A DNA stretch of 64,000 nucleotides from positions 3,131,494 to 3,195,493 of the forward strand of contig CM022669.1 of assembly GCA_012295275.1 (NCBI GenBank), in the 5' to 3' direction. Under the pieces are notes generated by a model, which saw nothing but the letters and a program-made list of their open reading frames with translations, was not told the DNA's origin and ran no database searches. Positions 1-12,645 of the stretch are shown here, in pieces. The translations under genes and the position numbers were made by a program. Origin of the DNA: Chrysomallon squamiferum. Its lineage: Eukaryota; Mollusca; Gastropoda; Neomphalida; Peltospiridae. The first letter of the stretch is position 1, and each line of letters opens with the position of its first letter.

Positions 1-91
<91 letters not shown>
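1..91. repeat. (GA)n microsatellite, cut by the window edge
   Basis: Uninterrupted AG dinucleotides run from the first base to position 91. The true left end lies outside the window. The + strand is all purine, so the tract is a polypurine mirror repeat. Confidence 0.98.
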
Positions 92-95
<4 letters not shown>

Positions 96-1645
96 CTTTT
101 TTAGTATCTTCCCGTATATATTACAGGATAAATAGTTAGAAATGTAAATGTAATTAATTTGTTTTACAAAACTAAATTTAAGCTGATATGATAAGAAGAT
201 AAATTCAGCAATAATAGCAATATCTATACAAATAAAAGATATCGAATGTTCGTTAGTCTGTTTTTCGCATAAATTCTGATAACATTGTTTTAAACTATGG
301 TAGTGGTTGGATTATGATGTCGGCAATGACAGTCACTAAGGTGGCAACATCTGTATTAGCGGTGTACATTACCTGACCGCAACTTTCTAACGTTTTTGGT
401 TAATCATCTTCCACGAGCTTGCATAGTTTATGTTAAATTAATAACGTAACGTGATTGGTTACATGATGTCAGATGCATTTATCAGCTCTAATTATCCCAT
501 TCCAACCACCGGCTTTTCAAAAGCCACGATATGTTTTTACTTATTAAAACTCTGTGCTAATAACTAACGTATAGACTATGGAATAACTGAACTATCAAAC
601 TAGGGAAAGTGTACGCATGTTGATCATGTTTGCATGTTGAATGATGCCCAGAGAGGTGATCCTCAAACCCATTTTGACCATTTCATTAACTCATTTTTCT
701 TGTTCTGGTAGCTATCAAACTAGTCCATGTTGAATCAACGACGATTCAGTCTCAGTAGTAGAATCAACGATAGATGTTACGTGCCCTAAGACAATCGTAA
801 AAAAGGTTTGAAAGGTTTGAGTAAAAAACTCCAAGTGTTACGGAGCAAATAATAAAAAATGTCGAGCCCCCCGTGACTTATATTCAGTAAAAGGATAGAA
901 TGGTTCTATATAAGGAATTCTGAGTATCATTTGTAAATTCAATAGATATTCTTTTGACTAATTAAGACTGCTGCACCATAGAAGTGATGTCGATATAAAA
1001 CTGGGATTAGAAAGATAAAAAGGAAGGAAGAATTAAACACCAATTCAAAATAGCATATTCACTGTGTCAGTCAGTTATATTGTCCAGATCCTCATATAAG
1101 TTGAAATTTTCCAACATATGATTCATCGTTTTTGATCGCAGCATATCTGACTGCGTCAACTCGGAAGTCAATTAAATGTCCATCCTCATCTCTGGCGCTA
1201 TTCTGAAGTTGTGGTTTCTGGCTATTTAGAGAGAGATTAGTCGTGCTACAGTCAGGTCCTTGTGGCGGACGGTGCTTTTCTCTCTACCTCATATTCTATG
1301 TTTTCATGTTCGGAATCTTCATTTACGGACTGGGCGGAGCACAGTTCTGTGCGGGTTCGGGCTGATTGTCAGATTGGGAAGCGTTGTTGCTGTCGTCACG
1401 ATTATGACGTCTAAAAGTTACATTTAAACACGATTTTACCTCACCCATTTCTATTCGGTTGACCTCCCACTTTCTTTACTATCACAAAATGCACGATGTC
1501 GACTGAGGAATCACTCAGCTGTGGCAAAATACGCTTCAAACAATCAGAGGCTGAGAAATGCCAGAGGTTCAATATACGAATACTTCTCCTATTAGTCAAA
1601 GAAATTATTTTCCAAAAAGTAACAGATATAGGGATAAATCTTGTC

Positions 1646-1701
<56 letters not shown>

Positions 1702-3220
1702 GACACAGAGAAAGAAGACCATCATTAATTGCAAGCAGATATTATCGCTGAAGTTTATTATAATTAATTCGACGGGTTCTTCGAAAAGCATTTGCGAGTG
1801 CAGTTCAAAATTTAAATTTGTTTTGTTTAACGACACTAGTCAAACCACTTTGGTGAATTTCCTGTTCAGAAGCTGTTCGAAGACAAATATTTGATGAACC
1901 TGACATGAATCTGTCTGTTTTGGGGCATTTGTTGTTATTGTTTTTTGTCTTTTTCAGCAAAATGCTTTTGTTATGCATTTCCATAGAATAAAAAGATCTG
2001 AAAGCCAATAAAACGGATCAGTTGAGATGAAAAATAGTTCAAAGTGAATACCAAGATAAAATTTTGCCAGAAAACTGCATCTCTTCACATGTCACAGTTT
2101 AATAAGGATTATTAATTTATCGACCCACATATAATATGTTACTGTTGTTTTCCATTTGTAATTTTTATCCGTATATCTATGTTAATCATTGATCCTGTGT
2201 ATAGTAGCATTTCTAGGTGCGAATATGTTCAAGTAGTTATAAATTATAACTGTTGTCAAATAATTAATACAGTAAGCAAAACACAGACCATTCTCAATAA
2301 TCATCCTCGCTAATAATATTTCTTTATCTTGTCATCATCGTTTTCTTAATTCTGTTGTTGTTGTTGTTGTTATGTTGATCTTTCTTATTCACAAACTAAC
2401 AGTAATATGATATGTCTAATGAACATATATCTAATAAGGGCATAAGCAAATATTTTTAAAAGTCAGAACCTAAACAAACAGACAGGCAATAGTTTTAGAA
2501 AAGTTCTTTAGTGAGCGTTGTGGCCATATGTTCAGGTGAACATCAATGTCAGATATTTATTTATTTATTTATGTAAAATGTAAGAATTTTTTCTCTAAAT
2601 ATTCAAATACAAATATTGTTATTTCATTATTAGATAACATTCTGTAGTCTTAGAGCTGAGAAACTAGTTTAGGTAATACTATAAGGTTATATTTTCTGGC
2701 AGTGAAACAATAATCAAGGAGGTATGAACTCACACTGTTACTTTTTTTTGGATATTTTTTCTGTTTTTGGTATCTGTATAGTAGAGTGAATTTAAGCACA
2801 TTTTAGATATCACGTTGATTGTAAAATATTAGTGACATTGAAAAGTTCTCTCTGTTTTCTTCATTATTTATTTATTTATTTATTTTTTTTATTTTAAAAT
2901 ACAGGAAGTGTAGATACATTTGGTTCTAATAATTAAAAAAAAAAAAAAAAAAAAAACACATTAGTACGTAATATAATTATTATTTCCAAATTTTATATCT
3001 TGTTTCATGTTTCAAATACGTATAACATAGTACTGAAAGACCTTCACTGATATTAAACATAAAACCATGGTTAAATGTACTTTTAAAAGCAGTTGTGCAG
3101 GTTACCAGTTTATTTCTATGTAAATAAATTTCACTAATCCAACGATCCAAAATTAGACTCGTGTTGTGGAGGTCTCAGTAGACGTTTTTTTCTCTCTGAC
3201 TGACCAGTGACATGCACCTG
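92..3220. other. AT-rich non-coding stretch
   Basis: No convincing gene is seen. It holds a composite (TA)n-(CA)n microsatellite at about 1652-1700, a short (TTG)n run near 2354-2372, TTTA-rich runs near 2557 and 2868, and an A tract at about 2935-2956. The open frames at 1496-2008 are produced by the TA/CA microsatellite. A minus-strand coding-like patch at 1092-1420 is treated under findings. Confidence 0.7.
1652..1700. repeat. (TA)n-(CA)n compound microsatellite
   Basis: TA dinucleotides from about 1652 to 1681 pass directly into CA dinucleotides up to about 1700. This explains the tyrosine/isoleucine and threonine/histidine repeats seen in translation. Confidence 0.95.
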
Positions 3221-5440
3221 CACATATACACCAAACACATCAACCTACATATACACCAAACACATCAACCTACATATACACCAAACACATACACCTACAT
3301 ATACACCAAACACATACACATATACACCAAACACATACCAAACACATACACATACATATACACACAAACACATACACATACATATATATACACAAACACA
3401 AACACATACACATACATATACACCAAACACATACACATACATATACATATACACACAAACACATCCATATACATACACCAAACACATTCACATACATATA
3501 CACCAAACACATTCACCTACATATACACCAAACACATTCACCTACATATACACCAAACACATCCACCTACATATACACCAAACACATCAACCTACATATA
3601 CACCAAACACATCACCTACATATACACCAAACACATCCACCTACATATATACACCAAACATTCACATACATATACACCAAAATACACAAACACATTCACA
3701 TACATATACACCAAACACATTCACACATATACATATACACCAAACACATTCACATACATATACACCAAACACATTCACACATACATATACACCAAACACA
3801 TTCACACATACATATACACCAAACACATTCACATACATACACATTCACATACATATACACCAAACACATTCACCTACATATACACCAAACACATTCACAT
3901 ACATATACACCAAACACATCCACCTACATATACACCAAACACATTCACATACATATACACCAAACACATCCACCTACATATACACCAAACACATTCACCT
4001 ACATATACACCAAACACATCAACCCACATATACACCAAACACATTCACCTACATATACACCAAAACACATTCACATACATACATATACACCAAACACATT
4101 CACCTACATATACACCAAACACATCCACCTACATATACACCAAACACATTCACCTACATATACACCAAACAAAACACATTCACATACATATACACCAAAC
4201 ACATTCACATACATATACACAAACACATTCACCTACATATACACCAAACACATTCACATACATATACACCAAACACATTCACATACATATACACCAAACA
4301 CATTCACCTACATATACACCAAACACATACATATACACCAAACACATCCACCTACATATACACCAAACACATCACATACATATACACCAAACACATTCAC
4401 CTACACAACATACACCAAACACATTTCACATACATATACACCAAACACATACACACAAAACACATTCACCTACATATACACCAAACACATACCATATACA
4501 CCAAACACATCCACCTACATATACACCAAACACATTCACATACATATACACCAAACACATTCACATACATATACACCAAACACATTCACATACATATACA
4601 CCAAACACATTCACCTACATATACACCAAACACATTCACATACATATACACCAAACACATCCACCTACATATACACCAAACACATTCACCTACATATACA
4701 CCAAACACATCTACCTACATATACACCAAACACATTCACATACATATACACCAAACACATCCACCTATATATACACACATATACACACATATACACCAAA
4801 CACATTCACCTACATATACACCAAACACATTCACATACATATACACCAAACACATTCACATACATATACACCAAACACATCCACATATACACCTACACCT
4901 ACATATACACCAAACACATTCACATTCACCTACATATACACCAAACACATCCACCTCCATATATACACAAACACATCCACCTCCATATACACCAAACACA
5001 TCAACCTACATATACACCAAACACATCCACATACATATACATATACAAAACACATTCACCTACATATACATATACCAAACACATCCACCTCCATATACAC
5101 CAAACACATCAACCTACATATACACCAAACACATTCACATACATATACACCAAACACATCAACCTACATATACACCAAACACATTCACATACATATACAC
5201 CAAACACATTCACATACATATACACCAAACACATTCACATACATATACACCAAACACATTCACCTACATATACACCAAACACATCAACCTACATATACAC
5301 CAAACACATCCACCTACATATACACCAAACACATTCACCTACATATACACCAAACACATCCACCTACATATACACCAAACACATCCACCTACATATACAC
5401 CAAACACATCAACCTACATATACACCAAACACATTCCCCT
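3221..5440. repeat. 25-bp minisatellite with no G on the + strand
   Basis: The array repeats ACCAAACACATTCACCTACATATAC-like units of 25 bp (written here only as a description of composition: A, C and T). The spacing between successive identical 'CAACCT' motifs at 3241 and 3266 shows the period. From the length there are roughly 85-90 copies. Variants alternate at the middle of the unit (TTCACCT, TTCACAT, CCACCT, CAACCT), and some units are shortened or extended, notably around 3300-3480, 4360-4500 and 4760-4920. Reading every line, I see no G on the + strand from 3222 to about 5466. Because 25 is not a multiple of three and TAG/TGA cannot occur without G, long open frames appear in more than one + frame (3207-5519 and 3212-5512). 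They have no internal methionine, glycine, alanine, valine or acidic residue and are not genes. Confidence 0.97.
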
Positions 5441-5508
5441 AAACACTCCCACCCACATACACACACGCGCACTCACACACACACACACAAACCCACACAC
5501 ACACACAT
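5441..5508. repeat. CA-rich tail of the minisatellite
   Basis: After the last complete unit the sequence becomes CACCCACATACACACACGCG-like and then CA dinucleotides, ending near 'ACACACATTTAG'. It looks like a decayed edge of the array. Confidence 0.8.
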
Positions 5509-8347
5509 TTAGTAAATAAAAACTCAAACGTACCAGTATAAATTAAATGATAATAAACAAGAAGGATTAATAAGCTAATTTAAAATTATTAAAATATGTG
5601 AATATTTTATTGAACAGAACGTAATGGTACTAAGTAGACACATTGAAATAATGTCAGTCAGATTAATAATGACTAAGTTGTCTCTGAGAAACATTTTTCT
5701 TTTTCTTTTTAGATAATCTAATATTTCATGAGTCGTTATTGTTTGTTGTTGAAAACTTCTGAAGAAAGAATACAACCAGCTGGTGACGATTCAGTGCAGT
5801 ATGTTTGTTTATTAACTAATTTCTTTTAAGTGTAGATGCTTGTTCATTTAGACGAAGATAGGACAAACTTAAGTATTTTTTTGTGGGAAGTGGAGCAACA
5901 CAACTTGTTACTATAAGAGTGGAATATACATTTGTATTACATCAAACCAGTCTGGAAATAGTGGCAGTCCTCTTACTGACTGAGCAGAAAAGAAATGCTG
6001 TCATTGGTTTATTTTTTCCTTTTTGTTTTCTTTTTGTCTTTGCGTGTGTGTATTTTAGATGGATTTAAATTAACTTTCTATATGTTCTGTTCTGCCTTAT
6101 AATAATTAAATATATTTTTACTTAAGCTAAAGAGCAGAAAAACCTCTGTAACTTCATCATTGTCTAGTTATATTTTAATTTGTATTTAGAATGAAGAGTA
6201 ACTTTTAGATATAAAAGGAAAATAAAAACATTTTCAAGTAAATTGTTACTAAAGATAAGCTGTTTCAATCCACATAGATTAGTTAAACAAGAACAATGTA
6301 TATAAAAATAACTGTCTTGCACTAATATAGGATAGCTCTGAAATGTTTCCGAATATATCGAAATTTTAGCACGTGTCTTATAAAACATACAATAAAGACA
6401 GCATTGTCTAAATTAAAGATTTGGTTAGGAAGATTATAACGAATTATTTATGAAAAAATATTAATTTGATCCATTAATTATATATATTTATATGTAAATG
6501 AAAAATTATATATTCTTTCAGATAAAAATATATTGCACGTCCATAATCAGAACTAGTTATGTAATTTTAAGAAGAGTAAAACTGTTGTAAATGGACAGTC
6601 AGTTCAGATGAGTACTCTGTGAAAGCTACAACAGACCATTTCTCACCAGTTTAAGGATACGACACATTTGTACTGACCCACTGATAAGTTCTAAACGGCT
6701 CAGGAAACAATCTCAATCTTTAACACAGTGTAAATCTGTTTAGTTCTACACACAGCCAAACGTCTTCCAGTCATTTTATTTACTAGTCGATTTTAACCTG
6801 GTTGAAACAAGCTTGTTTTTTACATAAATATTTTCAAAATTGTTTTGCTTCAGTAAACATGTAAAACACAACTCGCATCAGCCTTTTAAAATCAACCATA
6901 CATTCCGAGAATTATTAAAATAAAATATTTACTCGGTCAGTGATTTAGAACAGACATGGTGAACCTTTCATGAAAAACGGACTGCATGAACTATGACTCA
7001 TCATCAGGCTCGCTGCAGCACTAACAAACTTTATCTCGTGAAACTATGCGTTGTCCTGTTAAAAACTGTCCGTGACTGATTTAGAATATCTAAATAAAAC
7101 TGTCATCAACACAGTTATTACTAGAGCTGAGTTAAGACATATATCTAACAACAGCGAACGTCTGTCTTGAAATTCCAAGGAAAGATGACTGATTAAATGT
7201 ATTTATTAATATCTGTTACTACGAATGGAGGTCAGTGATGTTATTTATTGTATTATTGTAATAATATAAGAGAAAGGATGCCTTTTGCGATAACTCGGGC
7301 TACTTTACTGATTAGCAACAACAAATATTTCGTACAATACTTTCCGCAATCACAGGAACTCGCACACTCTTACCTGGGACAATAGACGTGCGTCGTGGAT
7401 AAGACAATTCCGTGCAACCATTGATTCTCAACGAATATCAAAACAGAAATACCAAATTCAGTTCTAATTTCTGTCGATCTGAAGCATTTTGACTGTGTAC
7501 GTTTAATTAATTATAATTATAGAGTTATGCCCTGTGTGTGTGTGTGCGCGCGCTACATAAATTGGACATAAAATAATTTAGAGAATAAACAAAATGTATG
7601 ACTGTTTGAGACCAGTAATAGACGTACTGTATGTGTTTGTCTTGTTTAATTTATTAACTGGTAACATTATCGTTTGACTGAATCTGTAATATCATATACG
7701 ATAACTCTGAGTTTCTATTCATTCCGTTTAATAAACATATAGAGGTTACGTGCCTTAACCAAAGAATGACACTGACAAACTAATGAGATAAGTTATTTCA
7801 AACAACAAATATCTCTATACTGATATTGATCAGAAGACCGATGTCATCAGTGTAACAGACTAGATTAATGAAATAAATAGATCCAAAATATTATTTATAA
7901 CTCGTAGATCATTATAAATATTCTTACTTATTCACAACATCTCTGAATTAAGACCACGAACAAATATATTAGAGAGCCAAGTCCATCAGCCAATGTTATC
8001 TCATCCGCTACGTACATACATAGCTAGCCAAGACGTTGTGAGAAGCAAATAAAAGAAAGAAGGCATTATAGACATTTCCTGAATAAAGGAAGCAGTCTCC
8101 TTGCTTTTTCTAAACTATTCAGGTTTGTAAGCGAAGTGCTAGGGAAACGGTAATGTTAATCTTAGATTAAACTGTTTTACAGATAGGTGAACGTATTAAC
8201 CTGACTGGACGCTTACACTGGCGTATTACCAGTCACATTTACAAAAAAAATAGTCTTTGCTACAATCAACCACAACAGACAGTGAAGTGTTAACAAATGA
8301 GTTCTAATAAATGTAATTATTATACTAATACTATATGTGTCACACCG

Positions 8348-8353
<6 letters not shown>
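5509..8353. other. AT-rich stretch without recognisable features
   Basis: Both strands contain only short, unrecognised open frames (for example 5883-6068 + and 6164-6388 -). There is a short (GT)n-GCGCGC run at about 7533-7552. I see no tRNA, transposon end or protein motif. Confidence 0.6.

Positions 8354-8403
<50 letters not shown>
8354..8403. repeat. (GT)n microsatellite
   Basis: About 25 uninterrupted TG dinucleotides. They encode the cysteine/valine run of the overlapping open frame at 8337-8525, which is therefore an artefact. Confidence 0.97.
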
Positions 8404-8404
<1 letters not shown>

Positions 8405-8884
8405 TATTCTTCAATTTTCTACCTATAAATATTATTTTCTGCTGTTCGTGTTTTCAGGTTTGTTTAACTACTGTATAAGCTTCGATATATTTGTATATCG
8501 AGGAATTATTTTCATATTAATGTAAACAGAATATACATAGTTCAGCAGTGCAAAAATCGTTTTAGTAAAATTAGCCATGGAATAAAAGCAAACAAGAACA
8601 GATGTATGTGTGAAACACACACACATATATAGATAAATAAATGAGCTCATACACACAAACATGTTCTTCAAAATATAGATTCCTACCGTTCATACATAAG
8701 GAATTGAAAAGTAAGGAAATAATACTACAGATAAAACTGTATGGAAGAAATGTGGCAAATAAACGTGATGGAAATGATATGACATGCATAATGTATGTGG
8801 AAATAATACAATAAGCAACACATTTCTTATGACACGTTAGCAAATAATGACTGAGAATAATGCCATACATAATACTTAATTAAT

Positions 8885-10678
8885 GTGAGTTAAATACAGA
8901 TTAATACAAATGGTATAATACGATATTGGAGTGATAATATAGGCAGTACGTATAGGTGATATATACTTATAGGTAATACATATATGGGAAAAGTTGGGTA
9001 GGTAATACGAATGGAACTGATATGATGGTATCAAATGGCATATGGCAAAGAATAGGAGTTATGTAGTAGATAATAAGTATGGTTGTGATACAAAAAATAA
9101 TTTGTAATATGTAATAGATACAAACTGCGACACGATAGGTAATATGTTTGGTATGATATGACAGGTAATGTGTATGGTATGAAAAGATATATAATACGTG
9201 TATTACCTTTAGAACCACTATCATATGTAGTACCTGTTCATATATATTAACTATAAATATGTGCATGTGTGTGTGATATAACATAAAACGTACGATGTAA
9301 ATGTAATAGATAATATCCATATGTGTGATATGATAAATAATATTATGAAAATATGTGTGGTTTAATAATCACAAATAATGTGTAATATGTTTGTGAAAGG
9401 TAACCTATGTGTATGACAATTAATATGTTTGTGAAAGGTAATATGTATGTGTGTTATGATAGATAACAAATATGAAGTGATGTGATACATAATATATGTA
9501 TGGTGTGATATGATAGATAATGTGTTTGTGTTGATATGATAGATAATGTGTATGTATGTGATATTATAGATAATATGTATGGGCGTGATATGACAGATAA
9601 TGTGTATGTGTGATGTAATAGATAATACGTATATGTTTGACATGATAGTAATATGCATGTTGTGATAAGATAAATAACATATTATAGTGTAATATGATAG
9701 ATAATATTTATGTGTGTCATATAATATGATAAATATTATGTACGTGTGATATAGAAAATGCGTATGTGTGACATGCTAGATTAAAATGTATATATGTGAT
9801 AGATAAAATGTATATGTGTGATGTGATAGATAAAATGTATGTATATGATACGGTAGATAAATAACATATATTTTGTAATATGATAAATAATATGTATGTG
9901 TGATATAATGGGTAATATGTATGTGTGATTTGATAGATAATACGCATATGTATGATATGACTGATTATATATATGGTGTGATATAAAACATAATGTGTAC
10001 GGTGTAATATGATAGATAATATGCATGTGTGTGTGATGTGATAGATAATATGTATGACGGATATGATGCATAATGTATAGGTGTGATATAACAGGTAGTA
10101 TATGTGGTGTGATACAACAGATACTATGTATGGAGTAATTTAAATTATTATCTTATGATATGAATGGTAATATGTATGGTATAATATGATATCTAATATA
10201 TGCATAGTATGATATCATAGGCAATATGTCTGTTGTGATATGTTTAATAATGTATGAGTATGATTATATAATATCAAAGGTTGATACGTCAGATGAATAT
10301 GTATAGCAATCTTGCAATTACAAAAGGTACAGGAGTAATATGTTATATACATATATAAGCAGTGAAACAATAATAATACGATAAGTAATCTGCTTTTCAA
10401 CACTACACTAGGAAAGTAAAATGTAATACTACAGGTAAAAGCACGTAAATGATACGTATTATGTGATGTAATAAATAATATATATGGCAAGATATGACAC
10501 ATAATACGTATTGTGTGTTATGAAAGATATGTATGATGTGATATGATAGAAAATATGTATGGTTTAATATGATAGATAACGTGTATCATATATGTATGGC
10601 GTGACAAAATAGATAATATGTATATGTGTGATATAATATATAATGCCTATGAGTGTGTATATTACATATAATGCATAT
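8885..10678. repeat. Degenerate ~25-27-bp minisatellite, left block
   Basis: A diverged tandem array of GATATGATAGATAATATGTA-like units followed by a variable GTATGTGTGT-type spacer. It is clearest at 9490-9660 and 9880-10060, where successive GATA(T)GATAG motifs are 25-27 bp apart. The + strand is poor in C. Some parts (10240-10450) have lost the pattern. Minus-strand open frames such as 8967-9320, 9362-9658, 9781-10071 and 10215-10502 translate to repetitive 'IIYHITHIH'-type peptides and are not genes. The same motif resumes at 12404 after two inserted elements. Confidence 0.85.
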
Positions 10679-11574
10679 GTCCCCGGACAACTGCCACCCC
10701 CATTTTTCTTCCAATATACCATTCAGAATGATTTTCAAGCAACATTCCAGTAAATTAGTCAAAGTGTTACATTAAAACTGATTAAAGGCATTTGGATTAC
10801 TAATTCCAATAAATTAGTCAAAGCTAACTAGTCAACTAATTACTAATTAAACTTGATCAAAGCATTTTTATTACTTTGATCTGCTAAAACCTCTGCTAAA
10901 ACTTCTGCTAAAACATCTTTAAAAAATCATCTAACATCAAAGCTAACTAGAGTCAGCTAATTACTAATTCAGGCTAAATAAATGCTAAAACTTCCTTTGT
11001 TTTGGCAAGTGATCTATAATTGACATGAATGACACAGTATATTAGGTCATGCCTTGTAGCAAAAATATTATATTCTATAAGATGGAGTTCACTGACTCAG
11101 AGTGTGGTGATCCAAAACTTGCCTTCGAAAACTATGTGTATGTCCGACAGAAGGGACTGAGGAGTGGAGTGATTTCTTACGAGTGTGAAGGAAGAGGGCA
11201 ACACGTCTGTAAAACTAAACTGAACTGTGACTGGTTGCTTCTTTCATCTGGCGCCAAGTTCAACTCATTAGTCTGGCAGTTCGTTACAATACTGATGAAG
11301 AAGACTACAGTGTGAAAACTGAAACGTGTCAATGAACTCTTGCAAAAGGTACCTTAGTATACATGGTTATAGTTGTACTTGTACATGTGAATGAACTGTT
11401 GCTGTACAAAGCTTTACTAGAGAACTATGGCCAGACTACTCTGAATTTCATTTTATATGTGGTCTATTATTTTTTGAAGTATTAAAAAACTTGTCCTTTT
11501 ACTTGCATATATGTCGTTATGCTTGAAAATCATGATTGGAATAAAAAAATAGGGGTGGGAGTTGTCCAGAGGCA
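10679..11574. mobile_element. MULE-like DNA transposon remnant with terminal inverted repeats
   Basis: The left end reads TGTCCCCGGACAACTGCCAC and continues CCCCATTTTTC. The right end, read on the minus strand, begins TGCCTCTGGACAACTCCCAC and continues CCCTATTTTTT. This gives imperfect inverted ends of about 30 bp. The element is about 896 bp, interrupts the degenerate minisatellite, and carries a FLYWCH zinc-finger fragment (11049-11315), a domain that often accompanies MULE transposases. A 12-bp CTGCTAAAAC-type triplet repeat lies at 10881-10916. No clean target-site duplication was found, so the exact ends are uncertain. It lacks a transposase catalytic region and is probably non-autonomous or decayed. 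Confidence 0.65.
11049..11315 (+). pseudogene. FLYWCH-type zinc-finger fragment (88 aa)
   Basis: An ATG-initiated frame between the inverted repeats of the surrounding element. Residues about 17-55 contain the pattern 'PKLAFENYVYVRQKG', 'SGVISYECEGRGQHVCKTKL', matching the 'kL.y.gy.Y......sY.C..r....Ckarl' layout of FLYWCH zinc fingers. Two cysteines are visible, but the downstream histidine pair of a complete finger is not. The frame ends at TGA shortly afterwards and nothing resembling a MULE transposase core follows. FLYWCH domains bind DNA and are widespread in transposase-linked proteins; here it is most simply a transposon fragment. It could also be a domesticated short protein, but no promoter or splice context supports that. 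Confidence 0.6.
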
Positions 11575-11595
11575 ACTGTCCTAGAATCATAGATA

Positions 11596-12401
11596 CCTTA
11601 TATACTTGTGTATAAGTCGAATTTTTGGGAGACTATATTAAGGTAATATTTTTGGGGTCGACTTATACATAGGTAATGCTTTTGTAGCTGTTGCTGAAGA
11701 GTCGCCATTTTGACTATTTTTTGCTACGGGAGGCATCTAAAATAATCGCGGTCTTTCAGCTTTTCAAAAATATAATTTTATCGTATAAAACATTTAGAAA
11801 CATTAAATAACAAAACCAAATATGAATGTAAAACATGATATTCTTCCGTTTAATGACATAAAAATACATTTTAAAGCGAGAAAACCGTCAATACGGCGTT
11901 ATGCCTTACGGCGTCTTGTAATGATCTAGGAATGCAGACTTCTCTGCCAAATTGCACTAAATATCGGTCCTAATTTCATAAACAAAACTCACTTGTGTAA
12001 TTGTAAAGAATTTGGTGAAATAATATTGCAATCATCATTAATATCCACTACCGACAAATCGAAAACAAACTAAATTTCTATAAACGTTCTGCAACAAAAA
12101 TCAGTTCAACTTCTCGCCATATTTGAGATACTATTTATGATACATTTAGGCTATAGCTCGTGTAATACATGCATTTACGTTATTATGGTATGTTCGTGCA
12201 AGTTACAGCTCGTGCAAGTTATGTTACGGTAGGCGTACAATGTAGGCCTTCATGGCACTGTCACACTGGTCTAAAAATAGTGACGGTGCCTGGAATCTAC
12301 AGACTACTTATACACAAGTAATACCTAAAATGACGCAAGTTTTGGTCTTAAAATACACATCGACTTATACATAAGGTCGCCTTGTACACAAGTATATACG
12401 G
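11596..12401. mobile_element. TA-flanked MITE with 25-bp inverted ends
   Basis: The left end begins CCTTATATACTTGTGTATAA and runs on to GTCGA. The right end, on the minus strand, begins CCGTATATACTTGTGTACAA and runs on to GGCGA. That is 25 bp with three mismatches (11596-11620 against 12377-12401). Each end is bordered by TA (11594-11595 and 12402-12403), as expected for a TA target duplication. Further subterminal copies of CGACTTATACAT occur at about 11659 and 12360. No open frame of note lies inside its 806 bp. It sits 21 bp from the previous element and directly borders the resumed minisatellite. The superfamily is not certain; TA duplication would suit Tc1/mariner-like mobilisation. Confidence 0.75.
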
Positions 12402-12403
12402 TA

Positions 12404-12505
12404 ATAATTATGTATGATTTCATTTGATAGATCATATATATATATATGGCTTAATATGAAAGGTAATATGTATAATAGATAATATGTATGATGATATGTG
12501 TGGTG

Positions 12506-12544
<39 letters not shown>

Positions 12545-12645
12545 GTATGGTATGATATTATAGACACAATGATTGATATAATGTGATATATAATATGTAT
12601 AGGTATGATATGATAGATAATATTATGTGTGTATAATAATAATGC
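12404..12645. repeat. Degenerate minisatellite, right block, with (TA)n
   Basis: TATGTATGATTTCATTTGATAG-type and TATGATATGATAGATAATAT-type motifs reappear here, matching the array that ends at 10678. A (TA)n tract of about 36 bp lies at 12507-12542. The minus-strand open frame at 12451-12672 is a translation of this repeat. Confidence 0.8.

Noticed and set aside
3221-5440. CRISPR-like array
   Set aside because: Units are contiguous with no unique spacers, there are no cas genes, and the DNA is eukaryotic.
3207-5519. Two overlapping + strand open frames of about 770 codons (Thr/His/Pro/Tyr-rich)
   Set aside because: They are translations of the G-free 25-bp minisatellite, open in more than one frame because stop codons cannot easily arise, and they lack internal methionine or any normal composition.
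8571-10502. Series of minus-strand open frames with Ile/Tyr/His-rich peptides
   Set aside because: They follow the degenerate GATATGATAGATAATATG array; the peptide repeat is the DNA repeat.
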